A stretch of DNA of 26,825 bases from Trileptium ribeirensis (lineage: Eukaryota; Nematoda; Enoplea; Enoplida; Thoracostomopsidae), in NCBI GenBank assembly GCA_030248225.1, contig JASANE010005250.1:1-26825 (forward strand), written 5' to 3'. Positions 9,225-19,804 of the stretch are shown piece by piece. The notes beneath the pieces are model-generated. The model did no database searches and was not told where the DNA came from. It worked only from the letters and a program-made list of their open reading frames with translations. The position numbers and the translations under genes are program-made. Numbering within the stretch: the first letter of the stretch is position 1; the number at the start of each line of letters is the position of its first letter.

Positions 9225-10241
9225 TTTGAAACTCTGGGCGTCAAGCATCAAAAGCTAATTACTATGCCATTTAGCAATTCTTGCTAGTGGAAAATATTGT
9301 ACGTATAAATAACAGCTCCATGAAGCGAAAAATTTTGTAGGAGCCACAAAAACATTGTTAAGCTTTCAACAGCTTCCAAAAATCGACAAAAAAACTAAGT
9401 CTATAAGCGCAAAAATTGTGTCTATAAATATGGAACATTCAAATTATACGCTGCGTTTTTATGATATAAATTTATATGAATGAAATTAAATTTGTTTAAC
9501 CCTAAAACTTTCATGAGCAATCAGCTTAATATATACATTTACGTTCAGTCGGGTTAATTTTTGCATATCGAATTTAAAATTCAACCCTGTACAATTCATC
9601 AATTGTTGTGATTGTTGTTTGAACTCGTGCCGGCGTTTTGCGAATGTTGAATGCATTTGCGAATGACAACGAAACTCAACAATTATTTAATTCAACGGTC
9701 GGTCGCCGCCTAAATCTATCGCGTAGTGAGCAAATAGAGCACTAATTAGTGTAACGACGATACCATAACACTGTGCCACCGACATCATTTTATTTACACA
9801 AAATGTGATTGCTAGCTGCTACGTTACAATTAAAAGTGAATTATTCAATTTATTATTGGGGTATAAAGACGAACGCACACAGTGCAAGCGTAACTTCTGG
9901 ATGGATATTTTTTCTTTTGAAAAATGTCCAAAACGAAACCGCATTTAAATATACATAAGTCTAAAGATAAATCAGTCCAGCAGGAACAAAAATAACATCC
10001 ACCTTCCAATAAAATCCATATTTCAAGTTTAGTGTATGATCTATACCATTGCTAGATGCTACAAATCCGTGCAACTTCAAGAACTGCTGCATCAAGTTGA
10101 TTTAACCAGGTCCTTCAAACTTTATCAAAGAATATAATAAAAATGCAAGTGATTTTTCCCAGATTTCTGATCCTAACTCGTTTATGCACTGGTATTGTTT
10201 TTACTTATTTGATTTTTATGTTTTTATTACTACTTGCCTAA
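9225..10241. other. AT-rich foldback interior with promoter-like cue
   Basis: There is no long open frame. TATAAAG at 9862-9868 lies about 33 bp before ATG 9901, which opens a 15-codon frame (MDIFSFEKCPKRNRI, to 9948). A second ATG at 9924 opens a 23-codon frame in another register. These might be the stub of a lost transposase 5' end, but nothing downstream continues it. An imperfect inverted pair built on GTTGTTTGA and CTCAACAATT words lies at 9600-9690. Confidence 0.3.
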
Positions 10242-10242
10242 G

Positions 10243-10329
10243 GCTGGCAGAGGGGATTCCAGTCAAGCTATTGTTTGATGGTTGAGCTCGCTATGTTGGA
10301 CTTGACTTCGAATGGAGATCCCTGCCAGC
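10243..10329 (+). other. Imperfect hairpin, 87 nt
   Basis: GCTGGCAG (10243-10250) pairs perfectly with CTGCCAGC (10322-10329). Further in, GGGGATTCCA pairs loosely with TGGAGATCC, and GTCAAG (10262-10267) pairs with CTTGAC (10301-10306). The loop is about 33 nt. It could be a short inverted-repeat element or a folded RNA. Pairing has bulges and no precursor microRNA features are proven. Confidence 0.5.
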
Positions 10330-10556
10330 TGTGCAACACCCAATGCCGCGAAATAAACGATTTACCACAACTGAAAAGCATCGAGCTCTTGCAAACCCTC
10401 GTATTATGCAATAAAAAATATCGGCATTGAAGAAAATTATATTTGGTGTGTTGAAGTACTTCAAATAATATTCAAAACAGTTGAGTATCGGCATTCCGAC
10501 ATATACAACGATATGCCTACCGGAAATGGTACACGTTAAACGCAAATACGGTTGCA

Positions 10557-10690
10557 CAGTGGCGGATCCAGGATTTCACCGTGGGGGATCCGTGGGCCGC
10601 ACTCGCCTGCTCCACCCCCGCGAGGCGGTTAAGTAACCACTCCCCCGAGCCGCCGCACCCCCTCACCTGCGATGCGGCACTATATCCGGT
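10557..10690 (+). mobile_element. Possible hAT-type terminus and GC-rich block
   Basis: CAGTGGCGGATCCAGG at 10557-10572 matches the form of hAT-superfamily inverted termini that are common in animal genomes. It is followed by a GC-rich stretch with GGGGGATCC and many CCGCC words. The partner end, CCTGGATCCGCCACTG, was not seen in the window. This is therefore a fragment or a coincidence, sitting inside the foldback-like element next to its right arm. Confidence 0.3.
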
Positions 10691-10759
10691 GGTAAATGCG
10701 CGTCAATAACTTTTGCGAAAATTTGAGGAAATTAGGAAAAATACGGGGACTATTAGCAT

Positions 10760-10845
10760 ACCAAACTGAAGGGGGCACCAATATCAATCTGGAGAGGGAC
10801 ACCAATATCAAACTGGATAGGAGCACTGCTATCAAACTGCAGGGC
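10760..10845. repeat. 24-bp tandem array, right arm (3-4 units)
   Basis: CACCAATATCAATCTGGAGA, CACCAATATCAAACTGGATA and CACTGCTATCAAACTGCAGG follow one another with a 24-bp period. They are the reverse complement of the left-arm unit. A partial unit, ACCAAACTGAAGGGGG, precedes them. Confidence 0.85.
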
Positions 10846-10974
10846 GTAACACTACAAAATGAATTTTTTAAAAGCCCATTGAACCGGAAGTACGCCAAAA
10901 CGATATCTCTATAATCGATCAAAATATACTGGCAGCATCAGGTTGATTTCGTAGAGTTCAATGTACCGGTGCTT

Positions 10975-11228
10975 CATACGACATGTCGTGTGTAACACTG
11001 GTTACGTACGACATGTCGTATGTAAGATTGGTTAAACACGACATGTAAACCATGTTACATACGACATGTCGTACGTAGCATTGCTTACATACGACATGTC
11101 GTATGTAACATTGGTTACATACGACATGTCGCATGTAACATTGGTTACATACGACATGTCGTGCGTAACACTGGTTACATACAACAAGTCGTATGTAACA
11201 CATCTACATACGACATGTCGTATGTAAC
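10975..11228. repeat. Right array of 30-bp palindromic units (9 units)
   Basis: Palindrome centres (ACATGTCG or variants) fall at 10981, 11011, 11041, 11063, 11093, 11123, 11153, 11183 and 11212. The period is 30 bp except where unit 3 is truncated, giving a 22-bp step, and where the last step is 29 bp. Unit 8 reads ACAAGTCG, breaking the palindrome. Confidence 0.95.
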
Positions 11229-11603
11229 AAAAATTTTAGGGTAGATGGGCTCATTATTCTGTGAATCAGAAGTAATCTAAGTGTCACAAATTATACCTGG
11301 TATCGAATTGGCTTTTTAGACTACAATACAGCCATATTATTTTGGCATGTTGTAAAATAGTTTTTTTACTGTCATTCTTTAGAATGTTGAATAAACTATA
11401 GTTTAACGCAGCGTGAAATTGAGAATATCGCTTTTCAGTGCTGGCCTGGCTTTAGAACTGGAACCGGGCAGTTCCAAGTATAATTTTGTACACTTATCAT
11501 GAATATGTTTGTTTCTGCGTTTCTTTTATAAATTCACTGAATGTTTTGTTATGTTAAAGTTTTTCTTCTGTTGAAGGTACAAAGGAGTCGCCTGAATATC
11601 TGT

Positions 11604-11918
11604 GCATATGCATACATAAGGTCCGAAGTCCTAGGGGAATAGCGGGTCCTCAGGTAGGAGCATAAATTTTCGAGACTCAAAATGTTTCTTAACTTTTCAA
11701 ATTTTCCTACCAATTTTTCCGTAAACTTTCCCAATTTCTCCCAATTTTTCACAATATCAGCTTATTGCTGCCAAAATTTTCTACCCGCTTTGACTGGCGA
11801 GGGGTGGATTCGGCGCCTTATTGGGGTGTTGGATATTTGACTACCTCTCAACAGAGGAATAGTCCAAGGTATGGTGGTCGGAGTCTCAGGGGATAATCCC
11901 CCTATGAGCATATATGTT
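11604..11918 (+). mobile_element. GC-rich mini-element, island 2 (relative of island 1)
   Basis: The start, CATACATAAGGTCCGAAGTCC, aligns with island 1 (CATACATGCCCGAGGCCCGA), and the end, CTCAGGGGATAATCCCC then CTATGAGCATATATG, aligns with the island 1 end. TCGGCGCC and GACTACCTC in between also match in order. About 100 bp of AT-rich sequence (11675-11780) interrupts the GC-rich part, possibly an insertion. The terminal inverted ends are weak here. Confidence 0.45.
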
Positions 11919-12294
11919 ACAGTTGTCGAAGGTTCGTTGGCTTAGTCAGAGGGATAGACGGTCGGCCGTGAGGTCTCAGAGGAAGACCATCCGCGTCCCG
12001 ACGTTTTGGCAGTTTTTTTCATTTTTACACAAATTATTGCCTATTTTACCCAACTTTTGCAAAAGTTTCCGTGCGAAGAAGGCACGCTGGTAAATGTCGT
12101 TTCAGAGGCGTCCGACCTTTATCGCAGTAACCATGCTATCAACACCTGTGATGTGACATGCATCAACAGCTGCGTATGTTTAGCTACATAAACAGACCTG
12201 TATGTTTTGCAAAATACGTCCAAATTAACCCTTGGAAACGTAACGCTGTAGAATTAGAATAGTATAACAGTTCGAGCGATCGTACCACTCGTCA
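11919..12294. other. GC-rich tail then AT-rich spacer
   Basis: Bases 11925-12003 are GC-rich and include GGTCTCAGAGGAAGACC, a near-palindrome. They may extend island 2 or be a separate small repeat. Nothing else is recognised up to 12294. Confidence 0.35.
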
Positions 12295-12318
12295 AAGCTT
12301 TAGAATAATCTAAAGCTT
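12295..12318. other. Perfect 10-bp hairpin
   Basis: AAGCTTTAGA and TCTAAAGCTT flank a 4-base ATAA loop. There is no U-run or other sign of a terminator, and the biological role is unknown. Confidence 0.7.
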
Positions 12319-14860
12319 AAAACGGACTAAAGATTTGTTATGTTCACTGAACGACAGCAAATACTTTCTCAAGTTGCTTAACCCTAGACCGTTACGTATT
12401 TCAAAGAAAAGTTCGCAAGTGAATCTCAAGTACAGGCGCCTGAACACATAGTGTGTACGCGGCAATATCAACTTTTTATAGCAATTAATAGCTAAATTCT
12501 GAAACATAGTGGTCTCTAGCCGTGTTGGGCATTTTTCATTATGCTTTATGACATGTTTGCAAAACCAGACAGTCGCGCTAGACTGGTAGGATTTTCTTGT
12601 TAGTCAGATAGGCTTCTTCGCGGACAGGCAATAGCATGCGGTTACGCTTGGATATTGTTAAGTCACGCTGCACACAACTTAATATAAACGACTCATAAAT
12701 AAAATACGCCGAAAGCCCAAATAGCAGAACAATGTAACTAATACCAAACAGTTTCAAAAATGTTGTGGTATAATACTGCACCGTGTCGTTACCAACGCTT
12801 TCGGAAGCTATTTCTACACCATATTAAAACACCATAATAATCGCTATAGTGTCCAATACACAATGCGTTACATTTTATATAAATATGCAGTGGAGCACAG
12901 ACGCAGGGCAGATAAAACTTTCACATGCTGGACTTGTTATAAAATGTAAACGCTACCGTTGTTTATACTGTACCGTAGTTTCTTATTAAACATTCGAAAT
13001 ATAGAAGCGTCTGACCATTTTTTCATTTTGGTCGTAGAGTGTCATCCGATATTTAATGTTATCACTCTTGTCACAGACTAATAGTAATCGCCTTATCGCA
13101 AAATCGAAGAACAGAAAACATTTTGCGAAATCCTATCATCGAGATCAGCAACTTCAGCTTTGAAAGAGCAGCAGTTTTTGAGCTATTATTGAAAAAGTAA
13201 AACATTTCGGATAAAACTCTAAGTTTTCCAACCTTTTGATTAATTGTGTTTAATGCTTACTAACATGAAATCGTTGTCAGTTTTTAAAATGGTGGAAGCT
13301 TTGATTTCTGAGAATGCAGCAGGCTAAAAAGAGTCTTGAAATATAATTTTTTGAATGTTCAAAATAGTAAATTCATGAACTTGTTTTTTCTTTTAGTTAT
13401 TCAAGAAAAACATAAATAGTCATTTAGTATGAGATGTGCTGCAAATAACCGCCGCGCTGAGCCTGTAGTGTACTATTGTATTTCTCGAACGTTGACTGCA
13501 TCTGAGGACGCTCAATTTTATAGAGTTACAACGACAATCTGAGATTGAACTTTCAATAATAACCTATTTTAAGCACCTCCATCACCATTATTTATATTGA
13601 GGGTAGATATATAGTGCTTCAACTAGCGAGTAAAAATTCTAGATTTTTAACAAGTGTATATCATGAGAGCATCAGCGTGACACTTTTGATTTTTACCCAA
13701 AAACACGCACCACAAAAATCTTTCTACCAGTAATATTCTGTATTCTATCTTCTTTGTTACAAGATTTATTAGCTGTCGGTGTTCTTTATTATAATGTTTG
13801 TAACGATTTAAAATAGGAATGTATTATTACCTTTTCGGTTAGCACCCTACAGCAGAAATTGGTCAATTTCGAGGACCTAGCAAAAATGTTTGGTACAATA
13901 ATTATTTGACTCAGCAAGACTACGCTGCTCAAAAGTGTCCATTTCGATTACATGCCTTCTACTTATGACAAAATATTTTTCAGGATTTTTTGACTTATCA
14001 TTGATCACTCTCGGTAAGCAAAATTTTCTAAACACTATTTCTCATCAATTTAGTATACACATTGGCTATCTGAATCGAATGGTTAAATCAGCTTAACTCG
14101 TTTACGGGTTGAACGGCTTATGTAAAGGCAAAGATGAGGCTACACTTAAGTCTTTCGCATAAATGGTCGTAACTTCTTATTTCATGAACTATTTGAATAG
14201 ATTTTGAACCATTCGTCTTAAGCCACTAATGAGCTCCGAATAGTAAATAAATTATACCTTTAGTAAGAAAAAATTTCCGAAAAATTTCGCTATCAAAGAA
14301 GTAGTGTTGTAGCAAATTGTAATGCAACTATAAGCGTATTGCGTTGGAAACTAGATCAATGTCGGAAAACAGGGCGAATATCTTATCATACACAAATGAA
14401 TTGCGCGTAAAAATTGGAAGAGTAATAACAGCAAACTTAAGGTCGACTCTATTACGTAATAAGACCGGCACTTTGTCGCTTAAATATTAAGGTCGACTCT
14501 TTGTTCCACAAGCTAAATTTTATAGGAAATTTACAAATGTTTTCTATTGCTCATGTTTGTGAACTTAGTGTAGCTTCCAACTACCACGGATTGCTACCAA
14601 TTATTACAATTGTGTATAACTAAAGCCGTGTTCCGTTTAACAGGAAACCTCTTGGACTGTTTTGCTATTTTCTTCTTATGCGTGCTGCCTTAATCGTGTG
14701 TTACTGACCAAAGTGAAAGCCGCAAATAGCACTACAACTCGTTCAGTGCAAAATCCTAATTGCAAGGCACTATCTATTTTTTGCAATCGCCTATTATTTT
14801 ATAACTGTTAAACTTGATACGTAACGTATGAATTTGCATTCTATGAACATATCGCAGAAG
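12319..14860. other. Gene-poor AT-rich stretch
   Basis: No open frame longer than about 67 codons and no tandem structure were found. The only item noted is the 14-bp direct repeat TTAAGGTCGACTCT at 14437-14450 and 14487-14500, exactly 50 bp apart, perhaps the trace of a small duplication. Confidence 0.5.
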
Positions 14861-15067
14861 ACCATACTCGATGTACGTGATCCCCAGATGCGGAGCCGGG
14901 GTGTCTGAGGAGGGGATCACCCTACGGTCTCTAACGGGGTGGTCAGCCTGTCGGCGATGACCTGTGGCGTGCCACCATGGGAGGGTGCGCGGATTACACC
15001 ACTTTGCCTGGGATGGGTGTCGACGCCTCAATCGGTAATCCCTTACCCCCATGTGAGCATGTATGCA
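14861..15067 (+). mobile_element. GC-rich mini-element, island 3 (relative of island 1)
   Basis: The 3' part (14940-15067) matches island 1 in order: TCGGCGA, GGCGTGCC, TTACACCACTTTG, GTCGACGCCTC, GGTAATCCC, CCCCCATGTGAGCATGTATG. The 5' part starts near ACCATACTCGATGTACG and has the inverted words GATCCCC and GGGGATC. Frames of 69 and 98 codons cross it on opposite strands; I treat both as by-products of high GC content. Orientation is the same as islands 1 and 2. Confidence 0.45.
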
Positions 15068-15862
15068 CAAGACTTTTTATTTGACGTTAATACACAATTT
15101 CAAAAATACTCCAAGCCCCATCAAGATAGTAATGCCAAAAAGCTATAGAGAAGACTCAAGTGCGACAAATGTAATTCCTATCGGTGGCACATGAGTATAT
15201 ATTATAAATGTCACCCAGCATGTGCACTTGATGTTCAGTCCTATAAGCATGTTAGCGACGTCATTTCAAAACTACTCAACGCACGATGTGCATTGGATCT
15301 AAACAGAACATAGAAAATTTACAATTTGTAAGCACACTTTAATAGTTTTAACACTAACACGGACTACCTGCCTAGGAAGTGTTTTCGTATCGCAAATAAT
15401 CCCAGTCAGAATTATCGAGTACACCTGTAGAATTACGAAGGAAAACGAAAATTAAACTTATCTGGTCCTTAATATTTAAAACGATGCGAAGTTCAGATCT
15501 TCCAAAGTTGCAGAGCATTATGTTTTGTTTTACAATTAAGTGTTGAATTTTGGTTTGAAAAAATGATATAAGACACCTGCGTAAAAGATTTTGCGTCACA
15601 ATATAAGATATTGTGTCACCTACATATAAAACAGCTGTCAAGCCGGAACAGAAACTCTACTAATATTAAATTGGCTACTGCGCACTGGAACTTTAAAAAA
15701 GTCAACTTCATCCGCTCTAACCCTTTCGCTCCTACCGTTGTTCGGCAATAACAAGTTGCGTTTTAGATGTGCTATACTTTAATAAATTCCGCGAATACTA
15801 CACGATTGCACGCATGGTGTTGTTCGCTTATTTTGCGAGGAGTCTTAAGGATGTGAGTAATA
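15068..15862. other. AT-rich spacer, no gene identified
   Basis: A small perfect hairpin, CACAATAT-AAG-ATATTGTG, lies at 15597-15615. An 89-codon minus-strand frame (15372-15641) has no recognisable domain and no copy to compare. Confidence 0.4.
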
Positions 15863-15936
15863 GTCCGAGATAAATCAATGATTTGAAATCGTGACTTTCA
15901 CCCGAGCGGCCGGAGTTCGATACCTCGCGCCGACCA
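15863..15936 (+). pseudogene. Degenerate tRNA-Glu(UUC)-like sequence
   Basis: The 3' half is strongly tRNA-Glu-like: CTTTCAC forms an anticodon loop with UUC, followed by a CGGC variable loop, and CGGAG-TTCGATA-CCTCG forms a T-arm with one mismatch and one G-T pair. The acceptor arms GTCCGAG (15863-15869) and CGCCGAC (15928-15934) pair at 5 of 7 positions, and the spacing gives 72 nt, the normal tRNA-Glu length. The next bases are CCA, which would be unusual if encoded. The anticodon stem pairs poorly and the D-arm is not recognisable. It is therefore a tRNA pseudogene or the head of a tRNA-derived SINE, not a working tRNA. Confidence 0.45.
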
Positions 15937-16940
15937 ACAATTATTCATCGATACTCGAAATGTGAATTAGTTCAGGAAGTAAAGGTTTTATGTGGTGTTG
16001 CCAACACAGTTCTCATGTATTTGATATGTATAAAATAAAACCGCAATTGAGGAAGCGAATATGCACGATTTTGCGCCTTCAAATATAGGCAAATAAAGCC
16101 ATTAATTCAACATGCCAGTATAAAAGCTAACTAAGCTTGTATAACGATAAGATTATCAGTCAATCGCAGTTACTATTTACGAAAATTGGTGGTTAACACT
16201 ACAATGCGACAAAATTACAACAATATCTAAAATAAATTGAATAACAATTTGTATTTTAAAATTGATTTTTGCTGAATTCTACTCTAAATATTTTAGGCTT
16301 GCTGTTAACATATCGCATTGTACTTTTAAAGTAACTTTATTATATCCAAAGAAAATTTCTGTGGCAAACGGTGATATACAATAAATTATTTGAGTTGATG
16401 ACTGTACTGTTGCAGTAAATATGTCTAGTTGAGCCAAAGAATTCTTTATCAAATATTTCGTTGTCACCTTGAGCAACACTCACAAATCCACGGCATTTTT
16501 CTGTGCATACAACATAGTCGTTGGGAAATTCTCGATCTAATTTCACAGCGGCTAATTTCATAAACTATCAGCAGTAACTTTATAAAATTCCAAATGTTCA
16601 ATATCCAAACATAAAGTTTCTTATATACATCCCTCAGGATAACGCGTCTCATAAACCATATTTACCTTACCCTGAGGTCCGCACCCAAGGCTGGCGCAAA
16701 ATTGTAGCAATTATAAGCGAAATTACACAATTTGGCGGGAAAATTGGGAAATACGACATAAATTCGGGGGTAGGGGATAATTTTTCACTAAAACTAGTAA
16801 ATGTAATAAATTACAAAAAGTGAACGGAGCAATAGGAAAACTATTTGATATCTTATTTATGTATACTTGTATTTCAACTAAATATTTAATCAATTTATAA
16901 TAAGCATATATTATGTTTTAGACAATTGATGTCAAATCCC
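15937..16940. other. AT-rich spacer
   Basis: Short minus-strand frames (62-73 codons at 16279-16652) overlap one another and show no known motif. TTTGGCGGGAAAA at 16731-16743 matches an E2F-type site but has no gene beside it. Confidence 0.4.
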
Positions 16941-16949
16941 CATATAAAA

Positions 16950-17630
16950 CGCTAGCTAACTAAAAAAATTAGCTAATTATTTAGTAATATGAACTAACTA
17001 GCTTAATAATTAATTAATTAGGACCTATGATAAAATCATAGACCTTTATAAGCCACATCCTCATGACCAGCGACATTGGAAACCCATGAGCGCAAAAAAT
17101 TGCAATTTTGAAGCGATTTTAAAATTTGCATAAAATTAACTAATTAGTTTGTTAATTAATTAACTAATTAGCATATGCAACCAAGTTTTACAGCTTCAGG
17201 AATACCATATTTGTGATCAGTGACACATAAAACCTCGCTGTGCAATTTTTTCATTTCTGAATACTTTGAAAATTTTAAATACTTAGCTATTTATTAATTA
17301 ATTAGTAATTAGCCAAATATTAATTAATTAGCGTTTTTACTAAATAATTAGCATGTTTTAAAATTCCGCGAATAGTAATAAACACAAGATTCATATTCAG
17401 CACGGCGAGATGTAGTATACGCACCAAAATAAAAGCCTTAGACAAATTATTCTTTGAGAAATAAGCAACTTTTGTTTGAAAATGCTAAACATAGGCTAAC
17501 TCGCTTAACTAATTAATGAATTACTAATTAACGAAAGCAAATTTTGACAAAAGCTATATGTTTTACACCTGAAGGATATTAGGCTTTTCAAACATGCAAT
17601 TTTTTGAATCGGTAATTATTAATTAAAGAG
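16950..17630. repeat. AT-rich zone with recurrent TTAATTAATTAG blocks
   Basis: Blocks made of TAATTAATTAG and CTAATTAG words occur near 16978-17022, 17134-17171, 17285-17332, 17507-17532 and 17612-17627. Steps between the first three are about 150 bp. The sequence between blocks is loosely alike: AAAATTGCAATTTT or TGCAATTTTTT, and CAGCTTCAGGAATA or ACCTGAAGGATATT. This is best read as a decayed tandem satellite with about 150-bp units. Confidence 0.5.
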
Positions 17631-17639
17631 TTCGGCGGT

Positions 17640-18095
17640 CGAACGAACGGACTGACAAACTGTGACAAAATTTTCCCCTCTGACGAAAACAAAACGGTTC
17701 GCTTCGCTCCATCAATTAACTTTAAAAATACGGTTTCGTCTACAGGTAAGAACGTGCCAGTCTTACTAGGCTTATCTGAGATAGCAATTTATGATCCAAG
17801 AATCGGTACGACACCTAGCTGACTCAGCTGGCTCGTGGGTGGTTGGGTTTAAACTGGCTCGACCTGATTCGGAATGAAAATTTCAAGTGACGGGATTTAA
17901 TTCAACTTACTAGATAAATATTTTTCAATTATTAGATTTATTAGGTAAACAAATTTAAATCTATTAAGGTTTTTTAGGACGCTAAAGTAATAATATAGTT
18001 ATGACAGGGAAAATAAATGGCCAGCTTATGATTACCCATGCAGTATTCAAAGATAGATGTGTACAGTCACAACGTAGTGACCAGCATTGTCCTGT
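17640..18095. other. Spacer after the AT-rich zone
   Basis: CGGTCGAACGAACGGACTGAC and CGGTTCGCTTCGCTCC give a short GC-richer patch at 17632-17712. No gene or clear repeat was found in the rest. Confidence 0.4.
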
Positions 18096-18262
18096 CCTAA
18101 CCATTGTTACATAGTTTGTCGCAATGGTCACAACGATTGTTTACACAGCTTGTGGTAATGGCCTTAACCACCGTTATACAGTTTATAACGATATGCATAA
18201 CCATTGTTACAAAGTTTCTGGCAATGGTCAGAGACATAGTTGCGACACTCTGTGAACTGGTT
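18096..18262. repeat. 33-bp minisatellite (about 5 units)
   Basis: Units near 18098, 18130, 18163, 18196 and 18230 share the plan AACCATTGTTAC, A(C/A)AGTTT, then GCAATGGTC. Because 33 is divisible by 3, the plus strand stays open for 60 codons (18104-18286) and gives a repetitive hydrophobic sequence. That frame is a by-product of the repeat, not evidence of a gene. Confidence 0.8.
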
Positions 18263-18289
18263 TTTACACATGAACAAATTTTGTAGCTA

Positions 18290-19800
18290 TGGATTTAATC
18301 CTGAAGTATAAGTGTATTCTTGATTACGTCCCGGCCTATCTCCGGCCCCTGCATAGTTCACTCACGGCGAGACAATCTGCACCCGGAGCCCACGAACGTT
18401 CGGCGTTATGAGTCATATATACTTTCAGAGCTATATAACTTACCAAATACATACAACATGGCTCAATTTAATAAAAAAATTGCCAAATTCATATATTGCA
18501 ACATCACAAACACCTTAAATAAAATTTCAGAGAAACCTCCCCCCCCGCCCTGCTCTAAGTTGTTCCTTTTTCTAACAACATAACGTAGCGCCTTTCAAGG
18601 CTACTTAGGACACGATGGCCGCAGCATCGGTTGCGCGCGTACATGTAAAGACCTTCTTACCTGGTAGCACGACAGAATTTGGTTGGATGAATCAGTATTA
18701 AACTATCATCAAATCAGGCAGCACTATGATGTGTTCGGCTAAGACAGTTCGGCTTAGCGGTACTAAGAGGCAACATACCCAAAGAATAACGAACCTAATA
18801 CTTTATCAAATATGGAATTTTAGAAAATTTGGCAAAAAAAAGTTTTTTTTGGTAAAACCAAAAAATATAGGACTACATAATGCAATATATGATTTATGCA
18901 GGAGTTAGAAATCAAAGTATGTAATGATTAAGATTTTGCATACGGGAAAATACTGTTTGGAATGTATATATGTCGGCCCACTACGTCTTAACCAAAAAGT
19001 ATTTTTTGCCAAATTTTTCTGGTGCAAAAATAACGCACCGTTGCATGAAATGTACTAATTCATTATATTACAAACGTTTACTGGCATTTATTCGCAATGC
19101 CAGAAAAATAAACAACATTTTACTAATTAATGGTCACCTTGCAATATAAATTTAATGACTATGTATAACATATATTCCGAATGGAAGCCAGTGCCAATTG
19201 CATATTCTAGGCATTTGGATAAGCCTATGCGCGTCCTTCTATGCCCATTTTTACTTGGCAAATACAATAAATCATTATCATCATTTCGATTCGAAAACGG
19301 CCATAGAATCCTGATCAGCTGTAGATTGATCCTTCTCTCCCAGTACAATTATATTGTGTCGAAGTTTAATATAATACTCAACTTATAGTGGAATTGAATA
19401 AGTTTCTTCTATGGTTTCTTCTGCCTCTAACAAGCTATAAATTGAACTTAATTCACCTTGAAACAGACTGATGGAACGCATTAAAAATAATTACACGTAT
19501 GGATAGTACCGATGTTATTTTCCATCGAAATATGACAACGACGCCACATTTCACTCGCCATGTCAAGGCGAATCGAAGGAGATCATATCTGCTTCTGTGC
19601 GATTGCCTGCAGACTTATGCGACACCACCAAAATGACAAATTTTTACTTTTAACATATTGACCGATTTTAACAATTTTCGTTTTAAACCCCGCAAGTTGT
19701 CGCTGTTCTACTTTAGGCAAGTCACAAGTAGTATAAAAAAGGGGGGGTTCTGGACCAGTCATCAAAATTGATTGATGACCTGTCACTTTTTTCGGATTTA
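18290..19800. other. Mixed spacer, no supported gene
   Basis: Frames of 60-87 codons occur on both strands with no recognised domains. Bases 18325-18412 are GC-richer. A-rich and T-rich runs at 18834-18865 form a weak inverted pair (TTTTTTTTGGT and ACCAAAAAA). A run of seven G lies at 19741-19747. Confidence 0.4.
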
Positions 19801-19804
19801 TTCG

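Larger units (their letters stand above)
7623..11269. mobile_element. Foldback-like element with palindrome-array termini
   Basis: The two ends are inverted copies. The left outer end, CTGATTCACAGAATAATG at 7623, reappears as CATTATTCTGTGAATCAG ending at 11269. Going inward, both arms show CCCATCTAC, then AAAATTTTTGTTACATACG, then an array of 30-bp palindromic units, then GGTACATTGAAC(A/T), then a second short tandem array. Inverted ends made of tandem repeats are the hallmark of foldback transposons. Similarity stops sharply outside 7623 and 11269. I could not find a convincing target site duplication and the interior has no transposase, so the element is non-autonomous or decayed. The arms differ in length (about 390 and 500 bp) because of repeat-number changes and a 110-bp insert in the right arm. 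Confidence 0.7.
10760..11269 (-). repeat. Right terminal inverted repeat of the foldback-like element
   Basis: This is the reverse complement of the left arm at 7623-8013. It has three or four 24-bp units, then about 110 bp without a counterpart in the left arm, then the linker matching GTACATTGAAC, nine palindromic units, and the outer 18-bp terminus. Confidence 0.8.

Noticed and set aside
8957..9244. 95-codon proline-rich minus-strand frame through GC island 1 as a gene
   Set aside because: The related islands 2 and 3 do not keep the frame, so it follows from GC-rich composition.
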